Of a DNA stretch of 64,000 bases, positions 17,699 to 26,229 are shown in pieces (positions within the stretch are counted from its first letter, which is position 1; every line of letters starts with the position of its first letter). Source of the stretch: Vogesella indigofera (GTDB taxonomy: Bacteria; Pseudomonadota; Gammaproteobacteria; Burkholderiales; Chromobacteriaceae); assembly GCF_028548395.1 (NCBI RefSeq), contig NZ_JAQQLA010000003.1:372001-436000 (forward strand), read 5' to 3'. The notes beneath the pieces are model-generated. The model saw nothing but the letters and a program-made list of their open reading frames with translations, did not search any database and was not told the DNA's origin. The translations under genes were made by a program, and so were the position numbers.

Positions 17699-17949
17699 GG
17701 CAGCTGACACTCTATTTCCGCGAATACTGCAGCCTGTGCCACGACATGCTGGCGCAGCTGCAGCCGCTGCAGCAGCAACATGGCTTTACGCTGGACGTCG
17801 TCGATGTCGATGCCGACCCGCTGCTGGAAGAGAAGTACAACGAGCTGGTGCCGGTATTGATGGAAGGGGCGACCGAAATCTGCCACTGGCATCTCGACCT
17901 GCCGCGACTGCTTGCACGATTGGCTGCACAGCCAGGCGAAATCGGCTAA
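17695..17949 (+). CDS. Glutaredoxin family protein
   Basis: The 84-residue protein has a thioredoxin fold with the redox motif CSLC at residues 12-15, and a PVL segment near 53-55 resembling the cis-Pro loop. It matches the small 'glutaredoxin family' proteins often found between mucD and lepA in betaproteobacteria. The ATGA overlap with mucD places it in the sigma-E operon. The partner substrate is unknown. Confidence 0.85.
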   Translation: MRQLTLYFREYCSLCHDMLAQLQPLQQQHGFTLDVVDVDADPLLEEKYNELVPVLMEGATEICHWHLDLPRLLARLAAQPGEIG

Positions 17950-17972
17950 AATCCGCGCCAGTGTGAGTTATC

Positions 17973-17999
17973 AAGGGCACAAACCAGTGCCCTTAATTT
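17973..17999 (+). terminator. Rho-independent terminator of the rpoE operon
   Basis: The 8-bp perfect stem AAGGGCAC / GTGCCCTT (17973-17980 with 17987-17994) is followed by AATTTTT. It separates the glutaredoxin gene from lepA. Confidence 0.85.
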
Positions 18000-18012
18000 T
18001 TGCTGGATTCTG

Positions 18013-19806
18013 ATGAAAAATATCCGAAATTTCTCGATCATTGCCCATATTGACCATGGCAAATCGACCTTGGCTGACCGCTTTATCCAGTATTGCGGTG
18101 GCTTGGACATGCGTGAAATGAGCGCGCAGGTGCTCGATTCGATGGACATCGAAAAAGAGCGCGGCATTACCATCAAGGCGCAAACCGCCGCGCTGACCTA
18201 CAAGGCGCGTGACGGCCAGGTCTACAACCTGAACCTGATCGACACGCCGGGACACGTCGACTTCAGCTACGAAGTCAGCCGTTCGCTGTCGGCGTGCGAA
18301 GGCGCGCTGCTGGTGGTCGATGCCTCGCAAGGCGTCGAGGCCCAGACCGTGGCCAACTGCTATACCGCCATCGAGCTGGGTGTGGAAGTGGTGCCGGTAC
18401 TGAACAAGATCGACCTGCCGGCGGCCGATCCCGACCGCATTGCGCAGGAAATCGAGGACATCATCGGCATTGAGGCGGTAGACGCGGTGCGCGCCTCGGC
18501 CAAGTCCGGCATCGGTATCGAGGACATCCTCGAAACCGTGGTCAGCAAGATCCCGCCGCCGGAAGGCAATCCGGATGGCCCGCTGAAGGCGCTGATCATC
18601 GACTCGTGGTTCGACAACTACGTCGGCGTGGTGATGCTGGTGCGCGTGATTGACGGCCAGCTGAAGCCGAAGGACAAGATCAAGTTCATGGCCACCCAGG
18701 CCGAGCACCTGTGCGAACAGGTCGGCGTGTTCACACCGAAGTCGGTACAGCGTCAGAGCCTGAACGCGGGCGAAGTGGGCTTTGTCATCGCCGGTATCAA
18801 GGAGCTGAAATCGGCCAAGGTGGGCGACACCATCACCCTGGTGAACAGACCGGCAGATGCGCCGTTGCCGGGCTTCAAGGAAGTACAGTCGCAGGTGTTT
18901 GCCGGCCTGTATCCGGTGGAAAGCCACGACTACGAGTCGCTGCGCGATGCGCTGGAAAAACTGCAGCTGAACGATGCCTCGCTCAAGTACGAGCCGGAAG
19001 TGTCGCAGGCGCTGGGCTTCGGCTTCCGTTGCGGCTTCCTCGGCCTGCTGCACCTGGAAATCGTGCAGGAACGTCTTGAGCGCGAGTTCGACATGGACCT
19101 GATCACCACCGCGCCGACGGTGATCTACGAAGTGGTAATGAAGGACGGCACCATCAGCGAGGTATCCAATCCGTCGAAGATGCCGGAAGCGGGAAAGTAC
19201 GAAGAACTGCGCGAGCCGATCATCACCGCCACCATTCTGGTGCCGCAGGATTATGTCGGCTCGGTGATGACATTGTGCAACCAGAAGCGCGGTGTGCAGC
19301 GCAATATGCAGTACATGGGCCGCCAGGTGATGCTGACCTACGACCTGCCGATGAATGAAGTGGTGATGGACTTCTTCGACAAGCTGAAGTCCACCAGCCG
19401 CGGCTATGCCTCGTTGGACTACGAGTTCAAGGAGTTCCAGGCCTCCGATCTGGTGAAGCTGGATGTGCTGGTCAACAGCGAAAAAGTCGATGCGCTGAGC
19501 CTGATCGTGCACCGTGCCACCAGCGTGTACCGAGGTCGCGAACTGGTGTCGAAGATGCGCGAACTGATTCCGCGCCAGATGTTCGACATTGCAGTGCAGG
19601 CGGCGATCGGCGGCCACATCATCTCCCGTGAGACGGTGAAGGCGCTGCGCAAAAACGTGCTGGCCAAGTGCTACGGTGGCGACATTACCCGTAAGAAAAA
19701 GCTGCTGGAAAAGCAGAAGGCCGGTAAGAAGCGGATGAAGCAGGTCGGCAACGTGGAGATTCCACAGGAAGCCTTCCTCGCGATCTTGCAAGTTGGGGAC
19801 AAATAA
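18013..19806 (+). CDS. lepA: Elongation factor 4 (LepA)
   Basis: The 597-residue protein is a translational GTPase. The P-loop [10 protein letters not shown] is at residues 11-20, followed by the switch region with [15 protein letters not shown] and NKIDLPAA, and the LepA-specific C-terminal domain at full length. It acts on ribosomes during elongation or initiation under stress. It directly precedes lepB, whose start codon follows the lepA stop with no gap, the classic lepA-lepB operon. Confidence 0.97.
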   Translation: MKNIRNFSIIAHIDHGKSTLADRFIQYCGGLDMREMSAQVLDSMDIEKERGITIKAQTAALTYKARDGQVYNLNLIDTPGHVDFSYEVSRSLSACEGALLVVDASQGVEAQTVANCYTAIELGVEVVPVLNKIDLPAADPDRIAQEIEDIIGIEAVDAVRASAKSGIGIEDILETVVSKIPPPEGNPDGPLKALIIDSWFDNYVGVVMLVRVIDGQLKPKDKIKFMATQAEHLCEQVGVFTPKSVQRQSLNAGEVGFVIAGIKELKSAKVGDTITLVNRPADAPLPGFKEVQSQVFAGLYPVESHDYESLRDALEKLQLNDASLKYEPEVSQALGFGFRCGFLGLLHLEIVQERLEREFDMDLITTAPTVIYEVVMKDGTISEVSNPSKMPEAGKYEELREPIITATILVPQDYVGSVMTLCNQKRGVQRNMQYMGRQVMLTYDLPMNEVVMDFFDKLKSTSRGYASLDYEFKEFQASDLVKLDVLVNSEKVDALSLIVHRATSVYRGRELVSKMRELIPRQMFDIAVQAAIGGHIISRETVKALRKNVLAKCYGGDITRKKKLLEKQKAGKKRMKQVGNVEIPQEAFLAILQVGDK

Positions 19807-20769
19807 ATGGGGGCAAACCTGTTCTGGGTGTGGATGGTGCTGCTGGCGGTCGGTGTGATGCTGATCGCGTTTGGCGGCAAGCGTGATGACGGTACGCACG
19901 CTTCGTCCATCGAGTGGGGGTATCTGGCGATTCTGGGCGGGGCTTTCGGTCTGCTCTCCGACCACATGAGTTTCACCGCGGTGATGCTGCTGGTGGTGGT
20001 GGTGACCGGTGGCGTGTGGCTGTTCGACAAGCTGGTGCTGGCCAAGCGCCGGCAGCCGGGCGTGGTAGTGCCGCACTACATCGACTTCCCGCGCGGCTTC
20101 TTCCCGGTGATCGCGGTGGTGTTCCTGCTGCGAGCCTTCGTGGTCGAGCCGTTCCAGATTCCTTCTAGCTCGATGCGCCCGGGACTGGTGGTTGGTGACT
20201 TCATCCTGGTCAACAAGTTCGGCTACGGCCTGCGCGTGCCGGTGCTGAACAAGGTGTTCGTGCCGGTCGGCACGGTCGAGCATGGCGACGTGGTGGTGTT
20301 TACCTATCCTGAAAACGAGAAGGTCAGCTTCATCAAGCGCGCCATCGGTTTGCCGGGCGACACGGTGGAATACCGCAACAAGCAGCTGTCGGTGAATGGC
20401 AAGCCGCTACCGCGCCTGAGCGTCGGCGAGCACAGCTATCTGGAACAGGGCTTGATGTTGGTGCAGAACCAGCGCTATACCGAAACCCTGGGCAAGGTCA
20501 GCTACGATACGCTGGTCATTCCTGAGGCGCCGGTTTATAACCCGGCAGGTGTGCGTTCCTTCGCGCTGCGCGAAAATTGTGAATACCTTGCTGACGGCTT
20601 CAGCTGCAAGGTACCGCAGGGACACTATTTCATGATGGGTGACAACCGCGACAATAGCGAAGACAGCCGCTACTGGGGCTTTGTCGAGGACCGCTTGCTG
20701 GTGGGCAAGGCGTTCCTGATCTGGCTGAACCTTGGTGACTTCTCGCGTATTGGCAAATCCATCCATTAA
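19807..20769 (+). CDS. lepB: Signal peptidase I (LepB)
   Basis: The 320-residue protein has N-terminal membrane segments (about residues 4-22, 57-74 and 98-112) followed by a periplasmic catalytic domain. The nucleophile is S122 in QIPSSSMRPG and the general base is K178 in FIKRAIGLPGD. The GDNRDNSEDSRYWG box lies near the C-terminus. It removes signal peptides from exported pre-proteins at the inner membrane. The ATG directly follows the lepA stop. Confidence 0.96.
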   Translation: MGANLFWVWMVLLAVGVMLIAFGGKRDDGTHASSIEWGYLAILGGAFGLLSDHMSFTAVMLLVVVVTGGVWLFDKLVLAKRRQPGVVVPHYIDFPRGFFPVIAVVFLLRAFVVEPFQIPSSSMRPGLVVGDFILVNKFGYGLRVPVLNKVFVPVGTVEHGDVVVFTYPENEKVSFIKRAIGLPGDTVEYRNKQLSVNGKPLPRLSVGEHSYLEQGLMLVQNQRYTETLGKVSYDTLVIPEAPVYNPAGVRSFALRENCEYLADGFSCKVPQGHYFMMGDNRDNSEDSRYWGFVEDRLLVGKAFLIWLNLGDFSRIGKSIH

Positions 20770-20789
20770 TCCGGGTGCAGGAGCATGAT

Positions 20790-21158
20790 ATGAAGCAGCA
20801 ACGTGGTTTTTCCCTGTTGGTGGTGCTGGCGCTGGCCATCGTGTTGTCGGTGGTGCTGCTGGCCTTCTTCAAGCTGCTGCCGGCGTATACCGAATATTTT
20901 GCGATCAAGAAGACGATCGACGAAATGGTGGTGACCCCGGGTAAAACCGAAGGTGAATTGCGCCGCGAATTCAGGGACCGTACCACGGTGCACGGCATCG
21001 TCTCGATCAAGCCGGAAGACCTGCTGATCCTGACGACACCGACCGCGGTCGGCATCGGCGTGCGTTATCGCCGCGAAGTGCCCCTGGTCGACCATCTTGG
21101 CCTGATCCTTTCTTTTGAACATGAGGCAGGTACCCCTGTCCTGGAATCGAATCCCTAA
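20790..21158 (+). CDS. DUF4845 membrane-anchored protein
   Basis: The 122-residue protein starts MKQQRGFSLLVVLALAIVLS, a type-IV-pilin-like leader plus one membrane helix, followed by a small extracytoplasmic domain. It matches the DUF4845 family that lies between lepB and rnc in many betaproteobacteria and gammaproteobacteria; its function is not known. GCAGGAG at 20777-20783 decides the ATG at 20790. It is 5 bp before rnc. Confidence 0.85.
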   Translation: MKQQRGFSLLVVLALAIVLSVVLLAFFKLLPAYTEYFAIKKTIDEMVVTPGKTEGELRREFRDRTTVHGIVSIKPEDLLILTTPTAVGIGVRYRREVPLVDHLGLILSFEHEAGTPVLESNP

Positions 21159-21163
21159 ACATA

Positions 21164-21868
21164 GTGAATCAGTCTGATCAACGCTTCCGGCGCCTGTGTA
21201 CGGCGCTGGATTATTCTTTTAGCCGCTTCGAATTGCTGCGTCAGGCGGTGACCCATCGCAGCTTTGGCGCGCCGAACAACGAACGTTTCGAGTTCGTTGG
21301 CGACAGCATTCTCAACTACACCGTCGCCAAGATGCTGTTCGATCACTTTCCGAAACTGTCGGAAGGTGAACTGTCGCGCTTGCGGGCCAACCTGGTGAAC
21401 CAGAGCACGCTGGCCGAGATCGCGCAGCAGCTGAAGCTGGGTGACTACCTGTACCTGGGAGAGGGCGAGCTGAAGAGCGGTGGTTTCAACCGGCCGTCTA
21501 TCCTGGCCGATGCGGTAGAGGCCATCTTTGCCGCCATCAGCTTCGATACCGACTTCATGGCGGCGGAGCGTGTGGTGCGCCGCCTGTACCAGGAGCGCGT
21601 GGTCGCCATCGACCCCAGCAAGCACGCCAAGGACGCCAAGACCCGGCTGCAGGAGGCGCTGCAGGCGCGCCGGCTGTCTCTGCCGCGCTACAGCATCCTG
21701 TCGCAGAGCGGCGAAGCGCACGAGCAGAGCTTTCGCGTGCAGTGCGATCTGGCCGAGCTGAGCATCATTACCACCGGCGACGGCATCAGCCGTCGCGGGG
21801 CAGAGCAGCAGGCGGCCGATGCTGCGCTGCTGCTGCTTGAACAACACTTTGCCGCAGGCAAGAAATAA
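21164..21868 (+). CDS. rnc: Ribonuclease III
   Basis: The 234-residue protein has the RNase III signature NERFEFVGDS at residues 39-48 with catalytic Glu/Asp, a second acidic cluster in LADAVEAIFAA near 114-124, and a C-terminal double-stranded RNA-binding domain. It processes rRNA precursors and double-stranded mRNA regions. The start codon is GTG. It lies between the DUF4845 gene and era, the usual lepB-rnc-era order. Confidence 0.96.
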   Translation: MNQSDQRFRRLCTALDYSFSRFELLRQAVTHRSFGAPNNERFEFVGDSILNYTVAKMLFDHFPKLSEGELSRLRANLVNQSTLAEIAQQLKLGDYLYLGEGELKSGGFNRPSILADAVEAIFAAISFDTDFMAAERVVRRLYQERVVAIDPSKHAKDAKTRLQEALQARRLSLPRYSILSQSGEAHEQSFRVQCDLAELSIITTGDGISRRGAEQQAADAALLLLEQHFAAGKK

Positions 21869-21871
21869 GCC

Positions 21872-22762
21872 ATGACCGATACCGATTTCCGCTGTGGCTT
21901 TGTCGCCATCGTTGGCCGCCCCAATGTGGGCAAATCCACGCTGATGAACCATCTCATCGGCCAGAAGATCAGCATTACCTCGAAAAAGGCGCAGACCACG
22001 CGCCACCGCGTCAACGGTATCCATACCGAGCCGAACGCGCAGTTCGTGTTCGTCGATACCCCGGGCTTCCAGACCTTCCACAAGGGCGCGCTCAATGCCA
22101 CGCTGAACCAGTCGGTGAAGGACACCCTGGGTAGCGTCGATTGCGTGCTGTTCGTGCTGGAGGCGATGCGGCTGTCCAACGCCGACCGCGAGGTGATGGC
22201 GCTGCTGCCGAAGAACACGCCGGTGATCCTGGTGCTGAACAAGGTCGACAAGGCCAAGGACAGCCTGATGTTGAGCATGTTTATCGACCAGGTTCGCGCC
22301 GAGTTCGAATTCGCCGACGCCGAAGTGGTCAGCGCCAAGCACGGCCAGCGTCTGGCCGAGCTGCTGGACAAGGTGCGTCCGCACCTGCCAGTCTCGGTGC
22401 CGCTGTACCCTGAGGACATGATCACCGACAAGAGCCAGCGCTTCCTCGCCGCCGAGATCGTGCGCGAGAAGCTGTTCCGCTACCTGGGTGAAGAGCTGCC
22501 GTACGAGATGAACGTGGAAGTCGAAGCGTTCGAGGTCGACGGCCACATGTTCCGCATCCACGTCGCCATCCTGGTGGACAAGGAAGGGCAGAAGCCGATC
22601 GTGATCGGCCGTGGCGGCGAGAAACTGAAGAAAATTTCCACCGAGGCCCGCCTCGACATGGAGCAGCTGTTCGACTGCAAGGTGTTCCTCGAGGTGTGGG
22701 TGAAGGTGAAATCCGGCTGGGCCGACGACGTGCGCTTCCTGCGCGATTTCGGCCTGAACTGA
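21872..22762 (+). CDS. era: GTPase Era
   Basis: The 296-residue protein has the P-loop GRPNVGKST at residues 15-23, DTPGF near 59-63, NKVDK near 123-127, and a C-terminal KH domain with the GRGGEKLK signature. Era binds 16S rRNA and helps 30S subunit maturation. It starts 3 bp after rnc. Confidence 0.97.
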   Translation: MTDTDFRCGFVAIVGRPNVGKSTLMNHLIGQKISITSKKAQTTRHRVNGIHTEPNAQFVFVDTPGFQTFHKGALNATLNQSVKDTLGSVDCVLFVLEAMRLSNADREVMALLPKNTPVILVLNKVDKAKDSLMLSMFIDQVRAEFEFADAEVVSAKHGQRLAELLDKVRPHLPVSVPLYPEDMITDKSQRFLAAEIVREKLFRYLGEELPYEMNVEVEAFEVDGHMFRIHVAILVDKEGQKPIVIGRGGEKLKKISTEARLDMEQLFDCKVFLEVWVKVKSGWADDVRFLRDFGLN

Positions 22763-22770
22763 GACTGAGC

Positions 22771-22786
22771 AAAGGTTGGCCGCATG
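22771..22786 (+). repeat. TTGGCCGCA word that also forms the start region of the next gene
   Basis: AAAGGTTGGCCGCATG ends in the ATG of the monooxygenase-like gene, and its AAAGG part lies 8 nt before that ATG, so the word may serve as ribosome-binding site and start codon context at once. Confidence 0.7.
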
Positions 22787-23140
22787 TTTGCCCGTACCCC
22801 GACACCGCCCTACTGGGCGGTGATTTTTAGCAGCCAGCGCAGCGCTGTCGAACAAGGCTACGCCGACATGGGCGAGCGCATGGTCGAACTGGCGGCGCAG
22901 CAGCCCGGTTTTCTCGGCGTGGAAAGCGTGCGCGATGCCGACGGCTTCGGCATCACCGTGTCGTACTGGGACAGCGAAGCGGCCATCGCGGCGTGGAAGG
23001 CCAATAGCGAGCACCAGCTGGCGCAGCGGCAGGGCTTTGCGCAGTGGTATGCCGGCTTCGAGCTGCGCGTGGCGCAGGTTGGTCGCGTGCACAGCTGGCG
23101 CAAGCCGCAGGCAGGGACGGATGCAGCAGGGCAGGGTTGA
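22784..23140 (+). CDS. Antibiotic biosynthesis monooxygenase (ABM) domain protein
   Basis: The 118-residue protein matches the small dimeric alpha-beta barrel ABM family: YWAVIFSSQRS at the start, MVELAAQQPGFLGVESVR near 33-50, and SYWDSEAAIAAWKANSEH near 60-77. Members often oxidise aromatic rings or degrade haem, but many have no known substrate. It lies in the housekeeping operon between era and recO and overlaps recO by 20 bp, so it is co-transcribed. The function of this copy cannot be inferred. Confidence 0.82.
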   Translation: MFARTPTPPYWAVIFSSQRSAVEQGYADMGERMVELAAQQPGFLGVESVRDADGFGITVSYWDSEAAIAAWKANSEHQLAQRQGFAQWYAGFELRVAQVGRVHSWRKPQAGTDAAGQG

Positions 23141-23849
23141 TCGCCAGCCGGCCTATGTGCTGCACACCCAGCCCTACCGCGAGACCAGCCTGCTGGTGGA
23201 AGTGCTGACCCGTGATTACGGCCGTTTCACGCTGGTGGCACGTGGCGCGCGGCGGCCACGCTCCGACTTGCGCGGGCTGTTGCTGCCGTTCCAGCCCTTG
23301 CAGCTGGCCTGGTTTGGCAAGGGCGAATTGCGCACCTTGCACACCGCCGACTGGCGCGGTGGCGTGCCGCAGTTTGCCGGTGCACGGCTGGTGATCGGTT
23401 TCTATCTCAACGAGCTGGTGCTGCGCCTCGCGGCCCGCGACGATCCGTCGCCGGCGCTGTTCAAGCTGTACGATCGCGCGGTGCGCAGCCTGGTCGACCA
23501 TGCGCTGACCGCCACCGTGCTGCGCCGCTTCGAGCTGGCGCTGCTGGACGAGCTGGGCTACGCGCCGGCGCTGACACAGGATCAGCTGGCGCAGGCCATT
23601 GCGCCGCAGGCGCGCTACCTGTGCCGCTTCGGCGCCGCGCCGGCGCTGACTGACGGCGAACAGGCGCCGCGCGGTGCGGCCAACGTCAGTGGCGCCACCT
23701 TGCTGGCGCTGGCCGCCGCCGATTTCGAGCAGCCGCAAACCCGGCGCGAAGCGCGCCTGTTGTTACGGCTGTTGCTGGATGAATTGCTGGGCCCGGAGCC
23801 GCTGGCTTCGCGCGAACTGCTGACTACCCTCTACGCGCTGTCCGACTGA
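23121..23849 (+). CDS. recO: DNA repair protein RecO
   Basis: The 242-residue protein has the RecO layout: an N-terminal OB-fold ([19 protein letters not shown], residues 11-29) followed by a helical C-terminal domain. It promotes RecA loading on SSB-coated single-stranded DNA with RecR. The ATG at 23121 lies inside the end of the preceding gene. In many proteobacteria the order is era-recO-pdxJ, as here. Confidence 0.92.
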   Translation: MQQGRVDRQPAYVLHTQPYRETSLLVEVLTRDYGRFTLVARGARRPRSDLRGLLLPFQPLQLAWFGKGELRTLHTADWRGGVPQFAGARLVIGFYLNELVLRLAARDDPSPALFKLYDRAVRSLVDHALTATVLRRFELALLDELGYAPALTQDQLAQAIAPQARYLCRFGAAPALTDGEQAPRGAANVSGATLLALAAADFEQPQTRREARLLLRLLLDELLGPEPLASRELLTTLYALSD

Positions 23850-23874
23850 CGGCGCGCCTTGCCGGAGATACAGA

Positions 23875-24609
23875 ATGATACTGCTAGGTGTAAACATCGA
23901 TCATGTGGCGACGCTGCGCCAGGCACGCGGCACCCGTTTCCCCAGCCCGATCGAAGCGGCGCTGGTGGCCGAATCCAGCGGTGCCGACCTGATCACGCTG
24001 CATCTGCGTGAAGACCGTCGTCATATCCAGGACCACGATGTCGATACCATGCGCCGTGTGATCAAGACACGCATGAACCTGGAAATGGCGCTGACCGACG
24101 AGATGCTGGCCAACGCGCTGCGCGTGCAGCCGGAAGACGTGTGCCTGGTGCCGGAAAAGCGCGAGGAAGTGACCACCGAGGGCGGTCTCGACGTGATCCG
24201 CTACTTTGACCAGGTGCGCGACTTCACCCGTCAGCTGACGGCCGCAGGCAGCCGGGTGTCGATCTTCATCGACCCCGACCGCGAGCAGATCCAGGCGGCG
24301 TTCGACGCCGGTGCCCGCGTGATCGAGCTGCACACCGGCGCCTACGCCCACGTCGATTTCAAGCATGACGAGCAGCAGGCAGAGCTGGCCCGCATCCGCG
24401 AGGCGGCGGTTTTCGGCAGCCACCTCGGCATGGTGGTCAACGCCGGTCACGGCCTCAACTACCACAACGTCAAGCCGATCGCCGCGATCGAGGAGATCGC
24501 CGAGCTGAACATCGGTCACGCGCTGGTCAGTCATGCGCTATTTGTCGGCTTTGCCGAGGCGGTGCGCCAGATGAAGGCGCTGATGATCGAAGGTCGTCAG
24601 GGGCTGTAA
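23875..24609 (+). CDS. pdxJ: Pyridoxine 5'-phosphate synthase PdxJ
   Basis: The 244-residue TIM-barrel protein begins [20 protein letters not shown], the PdxJ signature. It contains [18 protein letters not shown] near 92-109 and a [10 protein letters not shown] phosphate-binding stretch near 187-196. It condenses 1-deoxyxylulose 5-phosphate with 3-amino-2-oxopropyl phosphate to pyridoxine 5'-phosphate. Its stop overlaps the acpS start (TAATG). Confidence 0.96.
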   Translation: MILLGVNIDHVATLRQARGTRFPSPIEAALVAESSGADLITLHLREDRRHIQDHDVDTMRRVIKTRMNLEMALTDEMLANALRVQPEDVCLVPEKREEVTTEGGLDVIRYFDQVRDFTRQLTAAGSRVSIFIDPDREQIQAAFDAGARVIELHTGAYAHVDFKHDEQQAELARIREAAVFGSHLGMVVNAGHGLNYHNVKPIAAIEEIAELNIGHALVSHALFVGFAEAVRQMKALMIEGRQGL

Positions 24610-25004
24610 TGATTTACGGCATCGGCACCGACATGGCGCGCATCGAGCGCTTCGATGCGCTGCTGGCACGGCACGGTTTGCGTTGTGGCCAACGTTTGCT
24701 GGCCGAGTCCGAGCTGACCGAACTGGCGCAGGCGAAACAGCCGGCGCGCTTTCTCGCCAAGCGCTTCGCCGCCAAGGAGGCACTGGGCAAGGCGCTGGGT
24801 ACCGGCGTGCGCGCGCCGGTGCTGCTGACCGCGATCGCCGTGGTGCACGATGCGTTGGGCAAGCCGATGTTTGCCTTTTCCGATCCGCTGCAGGCCTTCC
24901 TGCACCAGCGTGGCATCTGCGCGGTGCACCTGTCGATCAGCGATGAACAACAACACGCGTTCGCTTTCGTGGTCTGCGAAAGCGCGCTTGCGGCCAACCT
25001 TTGA
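24609..25004 (+). CDS. acpS: Holo-[acyl-carrier-protein] synthase AcpS
   Basis: The 131-residue protein has the AcpS motifs [12 protein letters not shown] (residues 4-15, Mg-binding Asp) and [15 protein letters not shown] (about 53-67, Mg-binding Glu). It transfers 4'-phosphopantetheine from CoA to ACP. It overlaps pdxJ by one base. The last codons before the stop are formed by a copy of the TGCGGCCAACC word. Confidence 0.95.
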   Translation: MIYGIGTDMARIERFDALLARHGLRCGQRLLAESELTELAQAKQPARFLAKRFAAKEALGKALGTGVRAPVLLTAIAVVHDALGKPMFAFSDPLQAFLHQRGICAVHLSISDEQQHAFAFVVCESALAANL

Positions 25005-25017
25005 TGGCGTCCACTCC

Positions 25018-26109
25018 ATGAACAAGCTTCCCCTGCAATTGCCCCGCGGCCCGGTGATGATCGACGTCGCGGCCTTTACCCTGACCGCTGCCGAGCGCGA
25101 GCGCCTGTCCCACCCGCTGGTCGGCGGCGTGATCCTGTTCCGCCGCAATTTCCAGAATATCGAACAGCTGCAGGCGCTGACCGCCGAGATCCGCGCGTTG
25201 CGCGAGCCGCAGCTGCTGATCGCCGTCGATCACGAAGGCGGCCGCGTGCAGCGCTTCATCGACGGTTTCACCCGTCTGCCGCCGATGCGGGTGCTGGGCG
25301 AGGCGTGGGAGCATGAGGGTGTCTCGGTCGGCCGTGTGGCGACCGAGAACGTGGGCTACGTGCTGGCCGCCGAGCTGCGTGCCTGCGGCATCGACCTCAG
25401 CTTCACCCCAGTGCTGGATCTGGACTGGGGGCAGTGCGCGGTGATCGGTAATCGCAGTTTCCATCGCGCCCCAGCAGTGGTGTCGGATCTGGCGCTGGCG
25501 CTGCAACATGGCCTGCAGCGTGGCGGCATGGGCAGTTGCGGCAAGCACTTTCCAGGGCACGGTTTCGTCGAGGGTGACAGCCATCACGTGATTCCGGTAG
25601 ATCAGCGCAGTCTGGCGCAATTGCAGGCCGATGATCTGCAACCGTTCGCCGCGCTGGCGGCGGCCGGCATGGCCTCGGTGATGCCGGCACACGTGGTGTA
25701 TCCGGCGGTGGACGCGCAGCCGGCCGGCTTCTCGCGGCGCTGGTTGCAGGACATCCTGCGTGGCGAGCTGGGCTTCGATGGCGTGATCTTCTCCGACGAC
25801 CTGACCATGGAAGGCGCCGCCGGTGTCGGCAACATCGTCGAGCGCGCCCGTGCCGCCTTCGACGCCGGCTGCGATATGGCACTGGTGTGCAACCGTCCGG
25901 ATCTGGCCGACCAGCTGCTGGCCGAACTGGCCGATCCGCAGTTGCCAGGGTTGGCCGCACGACTGGAGAAGATGGCCGGGCAGGGCGTACAGGCGGACTG
26001 GCAGGCGCTGCTGGCTACCGACAGCTTCGCGCAGGCGCGCGCGGCGGTGCAGCAGCTGAGCATGCCCAAGGATGCGCTGGCCGGGCCGGCGGTAGGCGAA
26101 GCCTGCTGA
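25018..26109 (+). CDS. nagZ: Beta-N-acetylhexosaminidase NagZ
   Basis: The 363-residue protein is a family-3 glycoside hydrolase with the NagZ motifs KHFPGHG at residues 176-182, GDSHH directly after, and FSDDLTMEGA at 258-267 holding the nucleophilic Asp. It removes GlcNAc from anhydromuropeptides in the cytosol during peptidoglycan recycling. The ATG at 25018 gives the usual length; the frame is open upstream through acpS. It ends the lepA-nagZ run and is followed by a strong terminator. Confidence 0.95.
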   Translation: MNKLPLQLPRGPVMIDVAAFTLTAAERERLSHPLVGGVILFRRNFQNIEQLQALTAEIRALREPQLLIAVDHEGGRVQRFIDGFTRLPPMRVLGEAWEHEGVSVGRVATENVGYVLAAELRACGIDLSFTPVLDLDWGQCAVIGNRSFHRAPAVVSDLALALQHGLQRGGMGSCGKHFPGHGFVEGDSHHVIPVDQRSLAQLQADDLQPFAALAAAGMASVMPAHVVYPAVDAQPAGFSRRWLQDILRGELGFDGVIFSDDLTMEGAAGVGNIVERARAAFDAGCDMALVCNRPDLADQLLAELADPQLPGLAARLEKMAGQGVQADWQALLATDSFAQARAAVQQLSMPKDALAGPAVGEAC

Positions 26110-26144
26110 GCCCAGACGGGCTTAACCCGTCCGCGGCAAGCGAC

Positions 26145-26171
26145 AAGGGCAGCCAGCTGGCTGCCCTTTTT
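26145..26171 (+). terminator. Rho-independent terminator after nagZ
   Basis: The perfect palindrome AAGGGCAGCC / GGCTGCCCTT (26145-26154 with 26159-26168, 4-nt loop) is followed by TTT within a run of five T. It separates nagZ from the convergent transporter gene. Confidence 0.9.
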
Positions 26172-26229
26172 CACGTCCGCGCTGCAAGAGGCACGGTATA
26201 CGATGAGTCATCGAACCATCGCGGCGGGC

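Noticed and set aside
17971..20283. A 770-codon open frame antisense to lepA and lepB, and similar long antisense frames (for example opposite kdpD at 56564-59185)
   Set aside because: In GC-rich DNA the strand opposite a real gene is often open. These frames are rich in Gln, His, Arg and Val, have no domain motifs, and lie fully over well-identified genes.
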